Below, one piece after another: positions 24,100-34,867 of a stretch of DNA of 64,000 nt. The position numbers and the translations under genes are program-made. Origin of the DNA: Amblyomma americanum (lineage: Eukaryota > Arthropoda > Arachnida > Ixodida > Ixodidae); contig NC_135497.1 in assembly GCF_052857255.1 (NCBI RefSeq), forward strand, positions 113,193,672 through 113,257,671, written 5' to 3'. Position 1 is the stretch's first letter. Every line of letters begins with the position of its first letter. The notes under the pieces are model-generated. The model saw nothing but the letters and a program-made list of their open reading frames with translations, made no database searches and was not told the origin of the DNA.

Positions 24100-24462
24100 T
24101 CTCGCACTTTTAACGCGATAGCGTTAAAGGCCCCTTTCCCCAGAAAATCCGGCCTCGACGTTGTCGGCGTTGTGAGCGCAAAATCACGGGCATGGCTCTG
24201 GCAGGTGGTCCCCAGAGAGCAACCTAGGGGGCAGGTGGGTCACCTAGGTCACGTGACCTTACGGCATAATCGCAACCTTATCACCATGGCAGGTGGCAGT
24301 TAATGATTTGTGGCTCGGGAAGAGCAACCTGCGTCGCACACGGCCCACCGCTGGGAGCACCTGCAATCGCAGGGCAAAACAAGCATGCCGCCGGTGGGAT
24401 CCAAACCCACGACCTCCGAATATCGCGTCCGGTGCTCTACCAACTGAGCTACGGCGGCGGCC
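24100..24462 (-). mobile_element. tRNA-headed repeat (SINE-like)
   Basis: The minus strand begins with a tRNA-like head (24462-24385): acceptor GCCGCCG pairs with CGGCGGC, box A TAGCTCAGTTGG, box B GGTTTGGATCC. A 5-7-5 anticodon arm and a 5-7-5 T arm can be drawn, but position 33 is not T and the T loop is TTTGGAT, so it is a tRNA relic. Downstream is a non-tRNA body including TGACCTAGGTGACCCACCTG and the palindromic TTTAACGCTATCGCGTTAAA near 24108-24128. The same head with a correct box B (GGTTCGGATCC) sits in the palindromic element at 26061-26132. The 3' boundary is approximate. Confidence 0.65.
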
Positions 24463-24487
24463 GTCCAATCTGCTGCTCTCCTGGATA

Positions 24488-25712
24488 TTTATGTTTGTTC
24501 ATCATCATCATCATCAGCCTTACTACACCCACTGCAGGGCAAAGGCCTCTCCCATGTCTCTCCAATTAACCCTATCCTTTGTCAGCTGCATCCACCCTTT
24601 GCCTGCAAACTTCTTAATCTCATCCGCCCACCTAACCTTCTGCCGCCCCCTGGTACGCTTACTTTCTCTTGGAATCCACTCCGTTACCCTTAAGGACCAG
24701 CGGTTATCTTTCCTTCGCATTACATGCCCTGCCCAAGCCCATTTCTTTCTCTTGATTTCGACTAGGATGTCATTAACCAGTGTTTGTTTCCTCACCCATT
24801 CTGCCCGCTTCCGATCTCTTAACGTTACACCTATCATTTTTCTTTCCATGGCTCGCTGCGTTGTCGTTAACTTAAGCTGAACTCTTTTCGTTAGCCTCCA
24901 CGTTTCTGCCCCGTAGGTGAGTACCGGTAAGATTATGCTGTTGTACACTTTCCTCTTGAGGGAAATTGGTAAACTGCCACTCATGATCTGCGAGAATTTG
25001 CCATATGCGCTCCACCCCATTCTTATCCTTCTAGTTATCTCCCTCTCATGATCCGGATCAGCTGTCCCTACCTGCCCTAAGTAGACGTATTCCGGCACAA
25101 TTTCTAGGCTCTCGCTGCCAATTGTGAACTGCTGTTCCCTTCCTAGGCTGTTGAACATTACCTTGGTTTTCTGCATGTTAATTTTTAGACCCATCGATCT
25201 GCTCTGCCTGTCTAACTCGTTGATCATGATTTGCAGTTCACCTCCTGAGTGACTCAGCAAGGCAATGTCATCAGCAAATCGCAGATTATTTAGGTATTCT
25301 CCATTTATTCTTATTCCCAACTGTTCCCAATTCAGGCCTCGAAATACCTCCTACAAACATGCGGTGAACAGCATTGGCGAGATCGTGTCTCCTTGCCTGA
25401 CACCCTTCCTTATTGGAATTTTATTGCTGACTTTATGGAGGACTATAGTAGCTGTGCAGTTGCTATATATATATTCCAGTATTTTGACATAAGGCTCTTC
25501 TACCCCCTGATTACGCAATGCCTGTATGACTGCTGAGGTTTCCACTGAGTCGAATGCTTTCTCGTAATCAATGAAAGCTATATATAGAGGTTGGTTATAT
25601 TCTGCGCATTTCTCTATCACCTGATTGATAGTGTGAATATGATCTATTGTGGAATATCCTTTACGAAAGCCTGCCTGATCATTTGGTTGATTAAAGTCTA
25701 ACGTTATGTTTG
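24488..25712 (-). pseudogene. RTE-type LINE ORF2 fragment, one nonsense codon
   Basis: The minus strand encodes the RT from DQAGFRKGYSTIDHIHTINQ through LYIAFIDYEKAFDSVE, IPIRKGVRQGDTISPMLFTA, the intact LRFADDIALL (about 25265), VYLGQVGTADPDHEREITRR, LPVLTYGAETWRLTKR, LRDRKRAEWVRKQTLVNDI and WAGHVMRRKDNRWSLRVTEW to the ORF end near 24523, then a tail of GAT repeats at 24498-24515. The frame is open over 1.2 kb except for one TAG at 25351-25353, where related elements have Glu (LFTACL-E-EVFR), i.e. a GAG to TAG change. 5'-truncated near 25712, where unrelated sequence begins. It is the best-preserved LINE in the window. Confidence 0.93.
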
Positions 25713-25901
25713 TTGGGTATAAGCAAACCTTGAGAGTGTTCACCTGCGCCACCCTTGCCCATAGCGGTGGACGTAGCACGTCGTGTAATGCCGCGAGTGT
25801 GACGTAGAACGTCATCTAACGGTGAGGGCGGAAACTGTGCGAGACCTCTTATGCTACCTATGGCATCAAGACTGCCAGAACCGAGGCCCTCGTTAAGCTA
25901 T
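25713..25901. other. Sequence between the RTE fragment and the palindromic element
   Basis: About 190 bp with no coding potential I trust. It may be flanking body of another repeat; no boundaries seen. Confidence 0.35.
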
Positions 25902-26288
25902 TAGCAGACAAAGTTAAGCAAATGAGGGGCTCGTTTAACAAACATATGAAGGAAGCCAACAGTCGCCGAAACCAAGGTGCACAGGGGAATGTTTCTATTT
26001 TTTCTTTAATTTGTAGTGCCAATCAATCGGTTTAAAGAAAATTACTTATAAAGCAGCAGAGCAGTAGAGCACCACCGGACGCGATATTCGGAGGTCGTGG
26101 GTTCGGATCCCACCGGCGACATGGTTGTTTTTTCTGCTGCTTTATAAGTAATTTTCTTTAAACCAATTGATTGGCACGACCAATTAAAAAAAATAAAAAA
26201 ACATTCCCCTATGCACCTTGGTTTCGGTGACTGTTGGCTTCCTTAATATGTTTGTCATACGAGCCCCTCATTTCATTTGCCTTGTCTG

Positions 26289-26291
<3 letters not shown>
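25902..26291. mobile_element. Palindromic (foldback) element with tRNA-like centre
   Basis: Two inverted arms of about 159 bp, left 25902-26060 and right 26133-26291, flank a 72-bp spacer. Outer ends are TAGCAGACA and TGTCTGCTA; inner ends AAGCAGCAGA and TCTGCTGCTT. Matching blocks include ATGAGGGGCTCGT, AAGCCAACAGTC, CGAAACCAAGGTGCA and TTTAAAGAAAATTACTTATA, with scattered mismatches. The spacer holds the 3' two thirds of a tRNA-like sequence: GGTAGAGC-like D arm end, GGAGGTCGTGGGTTCGGATC with a good box B, and CCACCGG. The right end continues directly into a TA array. Either a foldback/MITE that captured a tRNA-SINE head, or a SINE whose body was duplicated in inverted orientation. A shorter copy is at 46744-46857. 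Confidence 0.88.

Positions 26292-26355
<64 letters not shown>
26290..26355. repeat. TA dinucleotide microsatellite
   Basis: About 33 perfect TA units abutting the right terminus of the palindromic element. Confidence 0.97.
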
Positions 26356-26360
<5 letters not shown>

Positions 26361-26745
26361 TTTTTTGCAGCTGATTTGGTCAATATAATATAAAATCAAC
26401 AAAAATTAAAGAAACATAACAGAATTTAATTCACGACGTTTCGTCGTGAATTAAATCCTGTCATGATAGTGGGAAGAGTACAATATTGCCGCGCCTGTAA
26501 CAATAGCCGCTCGGCGGCCATTTAGAATTTAAATTTAAAAGTTGTAAAAGTTTTCAGCACATTTATTACGTGAACATTTCCACTCAGAGAAACAGAGAGG
26601 AAGGTAAAACTCCCAGGCTTTTCGCCGTCGCTTGGTGCGAAGATGCTTGAGAAAAAGATGCACCGCTTCTCAACAGTGGCTTATAAATTATCTAACCACC
26701 ACTATCACCACCATCATCATTTATTACACATTTAAGGCACCACCT
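26356..26745. other. Unannotated stretch
   Basis: AT-rich; contains an ACGACGTTTCGTCGTGAATT inverted motif near 26430-26450 and CACCATCATCATTTATT near 26708. No gene seen. Confidence 0.4.
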
Positions 26746-27012
26746 CGCATTACATAGCATCCGCTGCGGTGGCTGAGTGGTTATGGCGCTCGGCTGCTTA
26801 CCAGAAAGAAGCGGGTTCGATGCCGGCCGCGGCGGTCGAATTTCGATGGAGGTGAAATTCTAGAGGCCCGTGTACTGTGCGATGTCAGTGCACGTTAAGG
26901 AACGCCAGGTGGTCGAAATTCCCGGAGCCCTTCACTGCGGCGTCTCTCATAGCCTGAGTCGCTTTGGGACGTTAAACCCTTATAAACCATAAACCAAACC
27001 GCATTACATAGC
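26746..27012 (+). mobile_element. tRNA-derived SINE (Ruka-like), with 13-bp TSD
   Basis: Body 26759-26999, plus-strand copy of the family at 11768-12006. Head with box A TGGCTGAGTGG and box B GGTTCGATGCC, body with TCGAATTTCGATGGAGG and GTGCGATGTCAGTGCACGTT, tail CATAAACCATAAACCAAACC. Flanked by the direct repeat CGCATTACATAGC at 26746-26758 and 27000-27012. Confidence 0.92.
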
Positions 27013-28911
27013 GGGAAGTGCATCTAAAGCAACTACAGTTAGTTAGTAAACCAGAGAATAGTGCTCCACTCCCATCTTCCGTGCACGAGAAAGACAATTG
27101 TGTTACGTAAGCATGCCTTCGAGTCAGCTGAGCGAAGGAATAAGAATTCAAGGCGCTGCAAAAGAAAGATCAGCCATGCAGAAATATGCTCGACGTTTCG
27201 CGGAGAGAGAGAGAGCAGTTATATCACCCCAAGATCTAAATCTCTGTAAGCTAAAGAGAACCCTTATCCTCACCTTTCGAAACCTTTTGATCTTGAGGGA
27301 AGCCGTAAGGCTGCACTATATGAGAGAGAGGCAAACCATGCTGCTTCGTTACTTTTGGCAAAAACGATATGCGTTTGCGTGCCTGCTCAACGGGACTCGC
27401 TTCTAAAGCTAACGGTTAATTTAGCGATCAGCAACGCTTATATTTATAGGCCTCATACTTATAGGCCTGTTCTCGCTGAAAGCACTGTGCCGAAATTTTG
27501 CCAGCAGTTCCGCTCACCATTACGGCATTTAGTTACCCTCGCAAGGAAAAAAAAATTGTTGCAAGTGGCTCTTTTGCGTCACTCATTCGACGCGCGCAGT
27601 AAGAACAATTAAACAAACGTTACACCAAACGGTGATCTGACTTGTGCACTGCATAACCAAGAGATAAGGGAATAAACCTTGCGCACATTTTGAAAGAAAT
27701 TTTGTGCAAGGTTAGCAATTACTTCACGAACTGCGTCTAAAAAATATATGATGCGACACCTCACATTTTCCGCATGTGTAGCACTACACCGCCGACGCTT
27801 TGGTCATAGCAACGTGCGTGCGAAATGAGACTTATGCGCGGGCCACATGATGCAAAAGGATTTTACAGCGACAGCTGTTAATTCCCCGTTCCCATATAGA
27901 TCTCGGCGTAGTCCTCTCGGCATCTGCAGAAGTGGCCAGGGCAGAAACGAGACTTAGGAGGTAGATAACTGAAAGGCGGAGAGCGGAGAGGGAAGGTGCG
28001 CTGAGGCAAGACCAGTAAAGTGGCGAGGGCGCGATTCCCATCGCGTGTGAGTCCCAGTGGCTACAGTGCGAGCCCCATCGCGCAGTGGATCGAATTGAAC
28101 GGGTTGGTTTCCGGCGCATCGTTTCATGCGATGACCCGATGCGCTAAAAATAAAAGTTTCACAAGTTGATTCTCTGTAAAGGGATTTCATGCGACAGCGT
28201 GAGATGGGAAGTCAACCGAATGACGTGGTCGCGGTGTCTGCTAGCAACTATACGTGAAGCTCATTCCCTGTGTTTTACAACACTCAATAGAGTATTTTAG
28301 CGCAGCTGAACAGCCGTACAGCCAATGCGGTAAAGCATTGCCGTTGCGACCATGGCAGTGCTTCCCTAGCTGCATTTGCCGCACGGTCCTAGTTACCGTA
28401 GTTGGCGTATTTGCTGTGCTACAGTACTAAACCTCTCTAATGTGAGGCCGTTGGAGTCACACGCGCACGACATTCACCGCAACCATGTCATCTGGTTCAC
28501 TTCCGATCGTGAGCTGTTGCTTTAACTGCAAAGACATTAGCCATGTGTATTTCATGCTCACACCTTCACTCAAGCGGCAAGATGGCAATTTTAATGTGGA
28601 ATCAATACTTAACGAGGTTGAACCCAACCGATAATCTTGTGCGGAGCCTCGGAGTAAGCTCGGGTAAGTTCGAAGGAGCGTCGCGCCAGCTGTAGCCATT
28701 GGAAGGAGGACGTCGCGCCAGCTTCCGCCGCGTGGAGAGAGGATATGGAGATGAGCGAGAAACGCAGTTCCGTGCACATGCAGATGCCACAAAGAAGAGG
28801 CGAAGAATGAACACATGCTTTCGCATATCTAGTCGGTTTAACTACATTGAAACCGTATCACTTTTTTCTTGAAGCCAACATAGCGAGAAGTCAAAAGAAC
28901 TAATGGAATAC
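27013..28911. other. Unannotated stretch
   Basis: No gene or transposon recognised. Open frames up to 119 codons (28457-28816, minus) match nothing I know and are not supported by splice structure. Confidence 0.45.
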
Positions 28912-29033
28912 TTGGTCCAATGTTTAAGGGAATTCCCCAAGATGGAGTAGATTTGTACAAACGGAGTAAATGCCGATTACAATTAATCTAAACCTATTCC
29001 AGCATGGGGGATTCCCCCTAAACATTGGACCAA
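28912..29033. mobile_element. Short MITE-like inverted repeat (122 bp)
   Basis: Begins TTGGTCCAATGTTTAAGGG and ends CCCTAAACATTGGACCAA, with inverted similarity reaching about 40 bp inward (GAATTCCCCAAGATGGAGTA against the complement of AACCTATTCCAGCATGGGGG). No coding capacity. Target duplication not evident. Confidence 0.7.
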
Positions 29034-29095
29034 CAGCGTTCCCACTTCGAGTTGTAGATCAATTCACTCTATATATCCCTATAATCTGCTAGCTG

Positions 29096-29147
29096 TCTTG
29101 CTTAATTCAGTTGGTAGAGCGATTGCCTCGGAAAGGCGGTGGTCCCG

Positions 29148-29148
<1 letters not shown>
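29096..29148 (+). other. tRNA-like 5' stub (SINE head remnant)
   Basis: Has a TTCAGTTGGTAGAGC D arm (box A-like) and an anticodon-like arm TTGCCTCGGAAAGGCGGT, then GGTCCCGGG where the T arm should begin. At that point the sequence turns into a pure TA array, so box B and the 3' half are missing. More likely a SINE head than a tRNA gene. Confidence 0.6.

Positions 29149-29149
<1 letters not shown>

Positions 29150-29233
<84 letters not shown>
29150..29233. repeat. TA dinucleotide microsatellite
   Basis: About 42 perfect TA units directly following the truncated tRNA-like stub. Confidence 0.97.
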
Positions 29234-29234
<1 letters not shown>

Positions 29235-32200
29235 CTTTCTTTTGCAGCTGTACGGCTGCGTTTGAGTGGATGCTAAGGAGTAATTACTCCCGCTTTGGTG
29301 GAATGCTTAAGGCACGTTCACACCTGCGAGTCATGGAGGTCGCGCGACCGATTTCGGTCGATTACTTACGGTTCCGGAGTACTAAGAAAGCAGGGAGGGG
29401 CCGAAACGAATCGGCAAAAACCGGTAGGATGCATTACGAGCCACGATATGTGGCTTAAAACCAAACCCCCTGGGCTCTAACTGTTGACAAACGCTGCACG
29501 GTGCGTTTTATACCTGAAGTTGATGCTGAGTGAGAAAGCGACTGGCAAAGTACGCGACAAAAGGCCGACCGTGATCAGGCGTTCGTATCTGTCGCCTCGA
29601 GTAAGCCCTTTAGTTTCTTGCCCTTGCGTTTTTACAAGTTATATCTACGCTCATCGCGAGTTATAAAATTCGCGAATAAGCCAGCATTACCGGTGTGATG
29701 GTCCTAAATGTAAAATACATCAAGAACTGCAGATAGCCATGATAGCATCCGTGACTCGCAAGTTGATTGCCGGCGTGGGCCCAGGAGACGCAGCTCTAAA
29801 CAGTGCAGTGCGATTGCAAAGAAAACTCAATTATTTTGTTGCTGAACCATATGATTCAATTTCATCAGAAACACAAGTTTTTTTTAGGTAATTAAGGCAT
29901 TTGCGAAAACTAAGAACATAAATATTTTCTTATGCATTTGAACATCGGTGCATTAAGAACGCGAATGCAGTAATTATATCGGCAACGAATGGTGGCACGT
30001 ATTTATAATGTGCGATTGCAAATGATGCCGCAGCTTGTAGAAGAATAAACATCACATGATTAGTCGGGGTTCTATTAGGCTTTTAACACCGCTTTAACAA
30101 CGGACTAACGTGTAATAGTAATTAATACTTTCTTTATATCAATCGCGCTGCAGGCAATGTCAATTCCTTCGCACAGTACGCTCTTTTTTAAATAGCCTAA
30201 ATACACGAGGAATGAAGAGTTAAAAACAGAAAACGTTGTCAGTTATCGAGGCTCGCTTGTTGCCTTAGGCGTGGGAATCGATTTCGCCTGGCCTACTCTG
30301 CATGAGCGGATGGTTCACATTAAACCGCCTCGTAGCTCCATTTCCATCGTCGTTCAGCTTAATGAGAGCGTTCGCTGCATCGGCGACGTCTAATGAACAG
30401 GGCGATTCTAATTGTGATTCTCGCCTCGGACCGCCTCGGACTTACTTGGCTGCTGCGAATTAATGCCTCGCCAATTTCGCTGGAGGGGCAAGGTCATGCG
30501 AGCAGTCACCCCTGTTTTTTTCTTTTTTTTTTATGGGTTACATTGCAACACGTGTACACGAGATGGCGTGCTCAGCGCTGCCTGTATAAGCAGGGAAACT
30601 ACGTAAAATGGATACCTACACGCCTTTTAATCACCCCATAGCGTGCAGCCTGCAGGCCACGCGTATTGCGCAAGGCCGTTATTAATTTTCGAACTAGCAA
30701 CAAAAGCCGTCGTGCCTCCAAGTGAGCGCTCTAATCTGAGCTGTACACTGCCTTCGGCATCTGCCGCTCACTCGCCTTTTATGGAGAACTCAACGACACC
30801 GGTCACATTGGGCAATGTGTGCGGCAGAAATACGCTCTAAGAACTGGAGTGGCTTGAGGCACGAGCTGCCTGCGTGCGGTTGCCACATTCCGAGAGCAAC
30901 GCGACCGCAGCTTCGCGTGCGAGCTGTGAGCAGGTCTGTAGCACGCAGCGCGGCCCCTTGCTCCGCGCAGTGACAATTTACGGGACATATATGGGCATGT
31001 ACGATGCCCCACAAGCCAAGACGTCTCCATACAGTGATTCCCTGCGCCGAATCGACACGTTGTCACAGAGATTGCATTTGTATGCCGAACTTGTAGTGCG
31101 TTGATTAAACTTTGTTTTTTTTTTCTACTTTTAGTGCCGCAACTCGGAACCTTATACGGCTGACCTGGACCTGCAGCATCCGTTGCTAAATCACTACGGC
31201 CCCGCAGTACAAATTTGTTACGGTGGCGTGAGCTGCTCATGTTGCTTTTCGCGTAGCGTGTGAATGATACGCGTTTTACTTCGCCATGGAACGACTGCCT
31301 CAATCGCCCAATACGCTTTCAAGCGCAGGTCTTCGTTGAACTCTTGCTGTCGGCACAGTTGAGGCCGAGAAACGGTGGTTGCTTAGGGTCGTGCCCTCTG
31401 TCCTCCGCCGGAGATCTGGCATCGGCGCTGGCGAAGCGAGCGACCTCGTCCGCGGAGTCGGCTCTGTGTTGCTGGGAGCCGGCAGTCCTCATTCCAGTGG
31501 AGGCGCGATAGCGCAGCCACCGAATGATAATTGCACCTGCATGCGCAGCAGGAAGCTGCCGGTTTCCACGGCGGTGCCCCCTGAGTCCTTCCGCGGGCCG
31601 AGCGCGTGCGCCTTGTCGACGCGCTCGGTGTGGGCCCCTGGTCGGGGCTTGTCGGCTCCTGATTGAAACGAATGTTGGCGCGAGCGGGGTCAGGATGAAT
31701 CGATTTTTCCTGTCAGGCTGGAGCACGCACCGTGTCCGCAACCAAGCAATCCGACCGGCAGCGTTGTAATGGGCGACTGGGGGCAATTGTCTCGGCCAGA
31801 ACACCGTGGCGGGGCTTTCCCTTTGACGCGGCCGCTCTGCTCGCGAGTTGGTGGTGGCCCAACCACTGTTGCGTGCGCCGCCGATCGCGCGACTGGGCGA
31901 TGCCACGCAATTCCGCTACAGTTTTGCCCATGCGCCAGTTCCAGTGCACGTTGGGAACCATTTGATGGAATCTCGTTAGGCGGTGACGATAGTGGCGTTT
32001 TGTTACGGTTTGGCGAAAGACAGCGTGCACCTGGGCTTGGATGTTTGTATTTGGCGCCTGCGCGAGCGTCGTGTCCCGTGGTATTGTTAGGCTATAGTGA
32101 AGAGCCGGCGAAAAAGGGAAACGCGAATCTTTTGAAATGGCTGCGAATGTTTCGCTGCATTTCTGCTGCAACATGACAGTTCGTACGCAACGGCCACTTC

Positions 32201-32425
32201 GTGCTGTGCCCAGCTTTACACAGGGGCATACTTTTGTCTGCTAAGGGTGCGCAGCTGAGCTATGACATTTTTTTTTCCGCCGAGAAGAAAACAATTGCTC
32301 AAAATTTTGCGACGACAACAGTGAATGGGACAGGCGACGTTGTGCATGTATAGTCACGAGCATTTTCTCAATCGCGGTAATGCAATTTTTAGCTTCAGAT
32401 GCCTGTTGCGTAAAATTTTCTGAGT
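29234..32425. other. Unannotated; CpG-rich part at 31340-31960
   Basis: About 3.2 kb without a recognised gene. The 31340-31960 part is GC- and CpG-rich, and frames are open on both strands (195 codons on minus at 31319-31906, 135 on plus at 31769-32176), as expected from composition. No conserved motif, signal or splice structure supports them, so they are not called as genes. Confidence 0.4.
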
Positions 32426-32744
32426 GCACCTTGACCCGCCGCGGTGGCTCAGTGGTTTGTGCACTCGACTACTGATTCGGAGTTCCCGAGTTCGAACGCG
32501 ACCGCGGCGGCTGCGTTTTTATGGAGGAAAAACGCTAAGGCGCCCGTGTGCTGTGCGATTTCAGTGCACTTTAAAGATCCCCAGATGGTAGAAATTATCC
32601 GGAGCCCTCCACTACGGCACCTCTTCTTTCACTCCCGCCTTTATCCGTTCCCTTATGGCGCAGTTCAGGTGTCCAACGATATACGAGACAGATACTGCGC
32701 CATTTCCTTTCCCCCAAAACCAATTAAAAAAATATAGCACCTTG
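32426..32744 (+). mobile_element. tRNA-derived SINE, second family, 8-bp TSD
   Basis: Body about 32434-32736. Head: CCGCGGTGGCTCAGTGGTTT (box A) and GAGTTCGAACGCG (box B). The body shares GTGCTGTGCGATTTCAGTGC with the first family, then differs: CACCTCTTCTTTCACTCCCG, ATACTGCGCCATTTCCTTTC, and the A-rich tail CCCAAAACCAATTAAAAAAA. The direct repeat GCACCTTG lies at 32426-32433 and 32737-32744. A headless minus copy is at 21793-22001. Confidence 0.88.
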
Positions 32745-33300
32745 CCGCACTTAAACTGCTTATTAAGTCGCTAGAAAAGAGGATGAAGGTAGCTGGAAGC
32801 CCGAATCTGAACAAGGAAAGGCAGGCAAAAACTTCAGTCCGTCGACAAGCGCTTCGACCAGGCGCACTTGTCCCCGTGTCGACACAATTCTCTGAGGCGA
32901 AATGTTGGTCAGCCAACTAAGGATTCCCTGCCTACCCATGCTCAAGTTTGCGCTTATGCTTACTGCTTGTAGCAATGTAGCGCGCCTGCTGAAATTATCC
33001 TACATGTTCGCGAACGGAAACCAATTTGCAGGAATGCACATAGCTTTGCCGATTTACATCCTCGGACTTTCTTTTGTGCGAAGAGCGACGAGTGTACGAT
33101 GGCAAATAAGAAGCCTGACGAATGACGACGGTAAATAAAACAGGAAGCGGAATTGTTGATGTTAATTTTGGGGGAAACCAGAGTTAGAAAAATAAAAAAA
33201 GAAACAGGATAAAAACAAGACCAGTCTAGACAGCAGGTTGGGTTAAGGAAAGAAAACAAGATACTCAAGTAGAACTTTTTGCTGGGCTAGTTGGTGCATG
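32745..33300. other. Unannotated stretch
   Basis: No recognised feature apart from a TTTTTGCTGGGCTAGTTGGT segment just before the palindrome, which looks like repeat flank. No gene. Confidence 0.4.
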
Positions 33301-33412
33301 TTACTAAGAAAAGAAGCGCCAACAGCGAAAATACGTAAGAACTGACACGGACAAGCGCTTGTTTGTGTCACTTCTTACGTATTGTCTCTGTTGGCGCTTC
33401 TTTCCTTAGTAA
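33301..33412. repeat. Near-perfect 112-bp palindrome (foldback)
   Basis: Starts TTACTAAGAAAAGAAGCGCC and ends GGCGCTTCTTTCCTTAGTAA. The two halves are reverse complements apart from a handful of mismatches and meet at AAGCGCTT near 33352-33362 with no real loop. It would extrude as a long hairpin. No coding content. Likely a non-autonomous foldback repeat; it sits 10 bp from the solo LTR. Confidence 0.88.
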
Positions 33413-33422
33413 AACAAGACAC

Positions 33423-34112
33423 TGTTACAGGCCGGATAGCATGGCCAGTTGTTTGTAGCAAGGTAGCGTTGTTTGGCCGAAGAAGGGATAAGGAAGGATG
33501 GAAGCTGGCATTTGGGAAAACGAAAAACAGAAACAGGTTTACTGGCACTTAGGGAAATTATTTACATATGTTACGAGAGAAAGAACAAACAGTCAAGAAT
33601 TAAGAGTTCATTGCGTCGAGCGACTGGATGAGCCTTGTCGCCAAGACCCGGAGTGTTCGTTCCTACTCAGGAAGCTCGTTAACTACCCTAAGGCTCCGTC
33701 CGTCCACCAGGCGGTAGCCCATTGAACACGAGGCACAGATCGGAAGAGTCTCCGCACATAGCAGATAGAGTTCCGTGGGAATTGGCGAGGAGGATTCGGA
33801 GGTCCGCTGCTACTTCGTCCGAAGCTGTCAGTCACGGTTATTTTCGGCAAGGCGCGCTTGCCCTCTTCCCCTGTCGTCCGGCCACCTTCGGTCGCGTGTT
33901 GGGTGGAAACAGACAAAGGGAAGGTCGTCTCCCCTCTTCCTAAGAGCGTGGGAAAGATTCCGCACATCTTTTTTCGTGGGGAACTCGTGGGGTCAACGAT
34001 CTGTTGAAATTGCCGCTACCACTTGGTCATCCCGGTCGATGAATCTTCGCATTAATCGCTGCCGGTCGATGAATCTTTGATTTAATCGCCGGTGTGGATC
34101 CCGCTCATAACA
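33423..34112 (-). repeat. Solo LTR, gypsy-type, 690 bp with 4-bp TSD
   Basis: Read on the minus strand it begins TGTTATGAGCGGGATCC and ends GGCCTGTAACA, so it has TG...CA ends with TGTTA/TAACA terminal inverted repeats. Both sides carry ACAC (33419-33422 and 34113-34116), a 4-bp target duplication as in many gypsy elements. No pol or gag is adjacent, so it is a solo LTR left by recombination. Open frames inside it (such as 33683-33967) are not treated as genes. Confidence 0.82.
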
Positions 34113-34116
34113 ACAC

Positions 34117-34867
34117 GTTTGTCTTGGTGCCGCTGGAAGCGTCGCCAGACATACCGTCTAGACAGTTTATGAAACTGCTCATGGTGGGAGCAAGGTAATC
34201 TGATACGCTTCGGTAATGGAATAAATATAGTGCTATTTCAGAAGACAGGAATTCCATTGAACCATTAAATCGGATTGACGGTGGCCGTTTCACGGCGTCT
34301 CGTTCAACTGACCGGAAATAATGCGATTGGCTCTGAAGGCTGCGCCGCGAGCTTCGCTAATAAATTATTGCCTCGAATAGCTTTTTCTCTAAACGCCCGT
34401 ATGCCCGGTGCTTAGGCAAAACGCTTGCTATCCGTCTAACGATAGAGCTTAGCGACACGCAGTGTGCTGAAAACTCGCGCATCCAGAAGGCCAGTACCGG
34501 AGCACGACTTTTGTTAGAGCTTAGGAGTTGAGCTTTTTGCCTCTTGAACAGATTGAACGCACGCGTGGCGCCCTATGGGTAATCCTCACTGTCGACTAGA
34601 AAGCAAGAAAGGTTGGCAAGAATTTAGTTGTGACGCTTCGATGTTGGCATCATAAAAGAAGGATTAATTACGACTCGATATGCCTTTATTACCGCCATGA
34701 TTAATACTGAGACTCGGAACTTCTCACAAAGCTTGCTTTCATGCACGGGCACGCAAGTGACTTGTATAAGCGTCTGTAAATTTGCTCAAGAACATTTACG
34801 AAGCAGTGTACTTTACATGCAATTTTTTTACACACCACCTGCATCAGAAGGAAAGGGTACGAAGTAA
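34117..34867. other. Unannotated stretch
   Basis: No gene recognised. It contains AT-rich DNA and no long open frames. Confidence 0.4.

Noticed and set aside
24385..24462. tRNA gene on the minus strand
   Set aside because: Cloverleaf can be drawn, but position 33 and the T loop are non-canonical and it continues into a SINE-like body.
31319..32176. 195-codon minus and 135-codon plus frames
   Set aside because: GC-rich DNA with few stops on either strand; no motif, no splice or homology support.
33683..34080. Frames inside the solo LTR
   Set aside because: LTRs are non-coding; frames exist on both strands.
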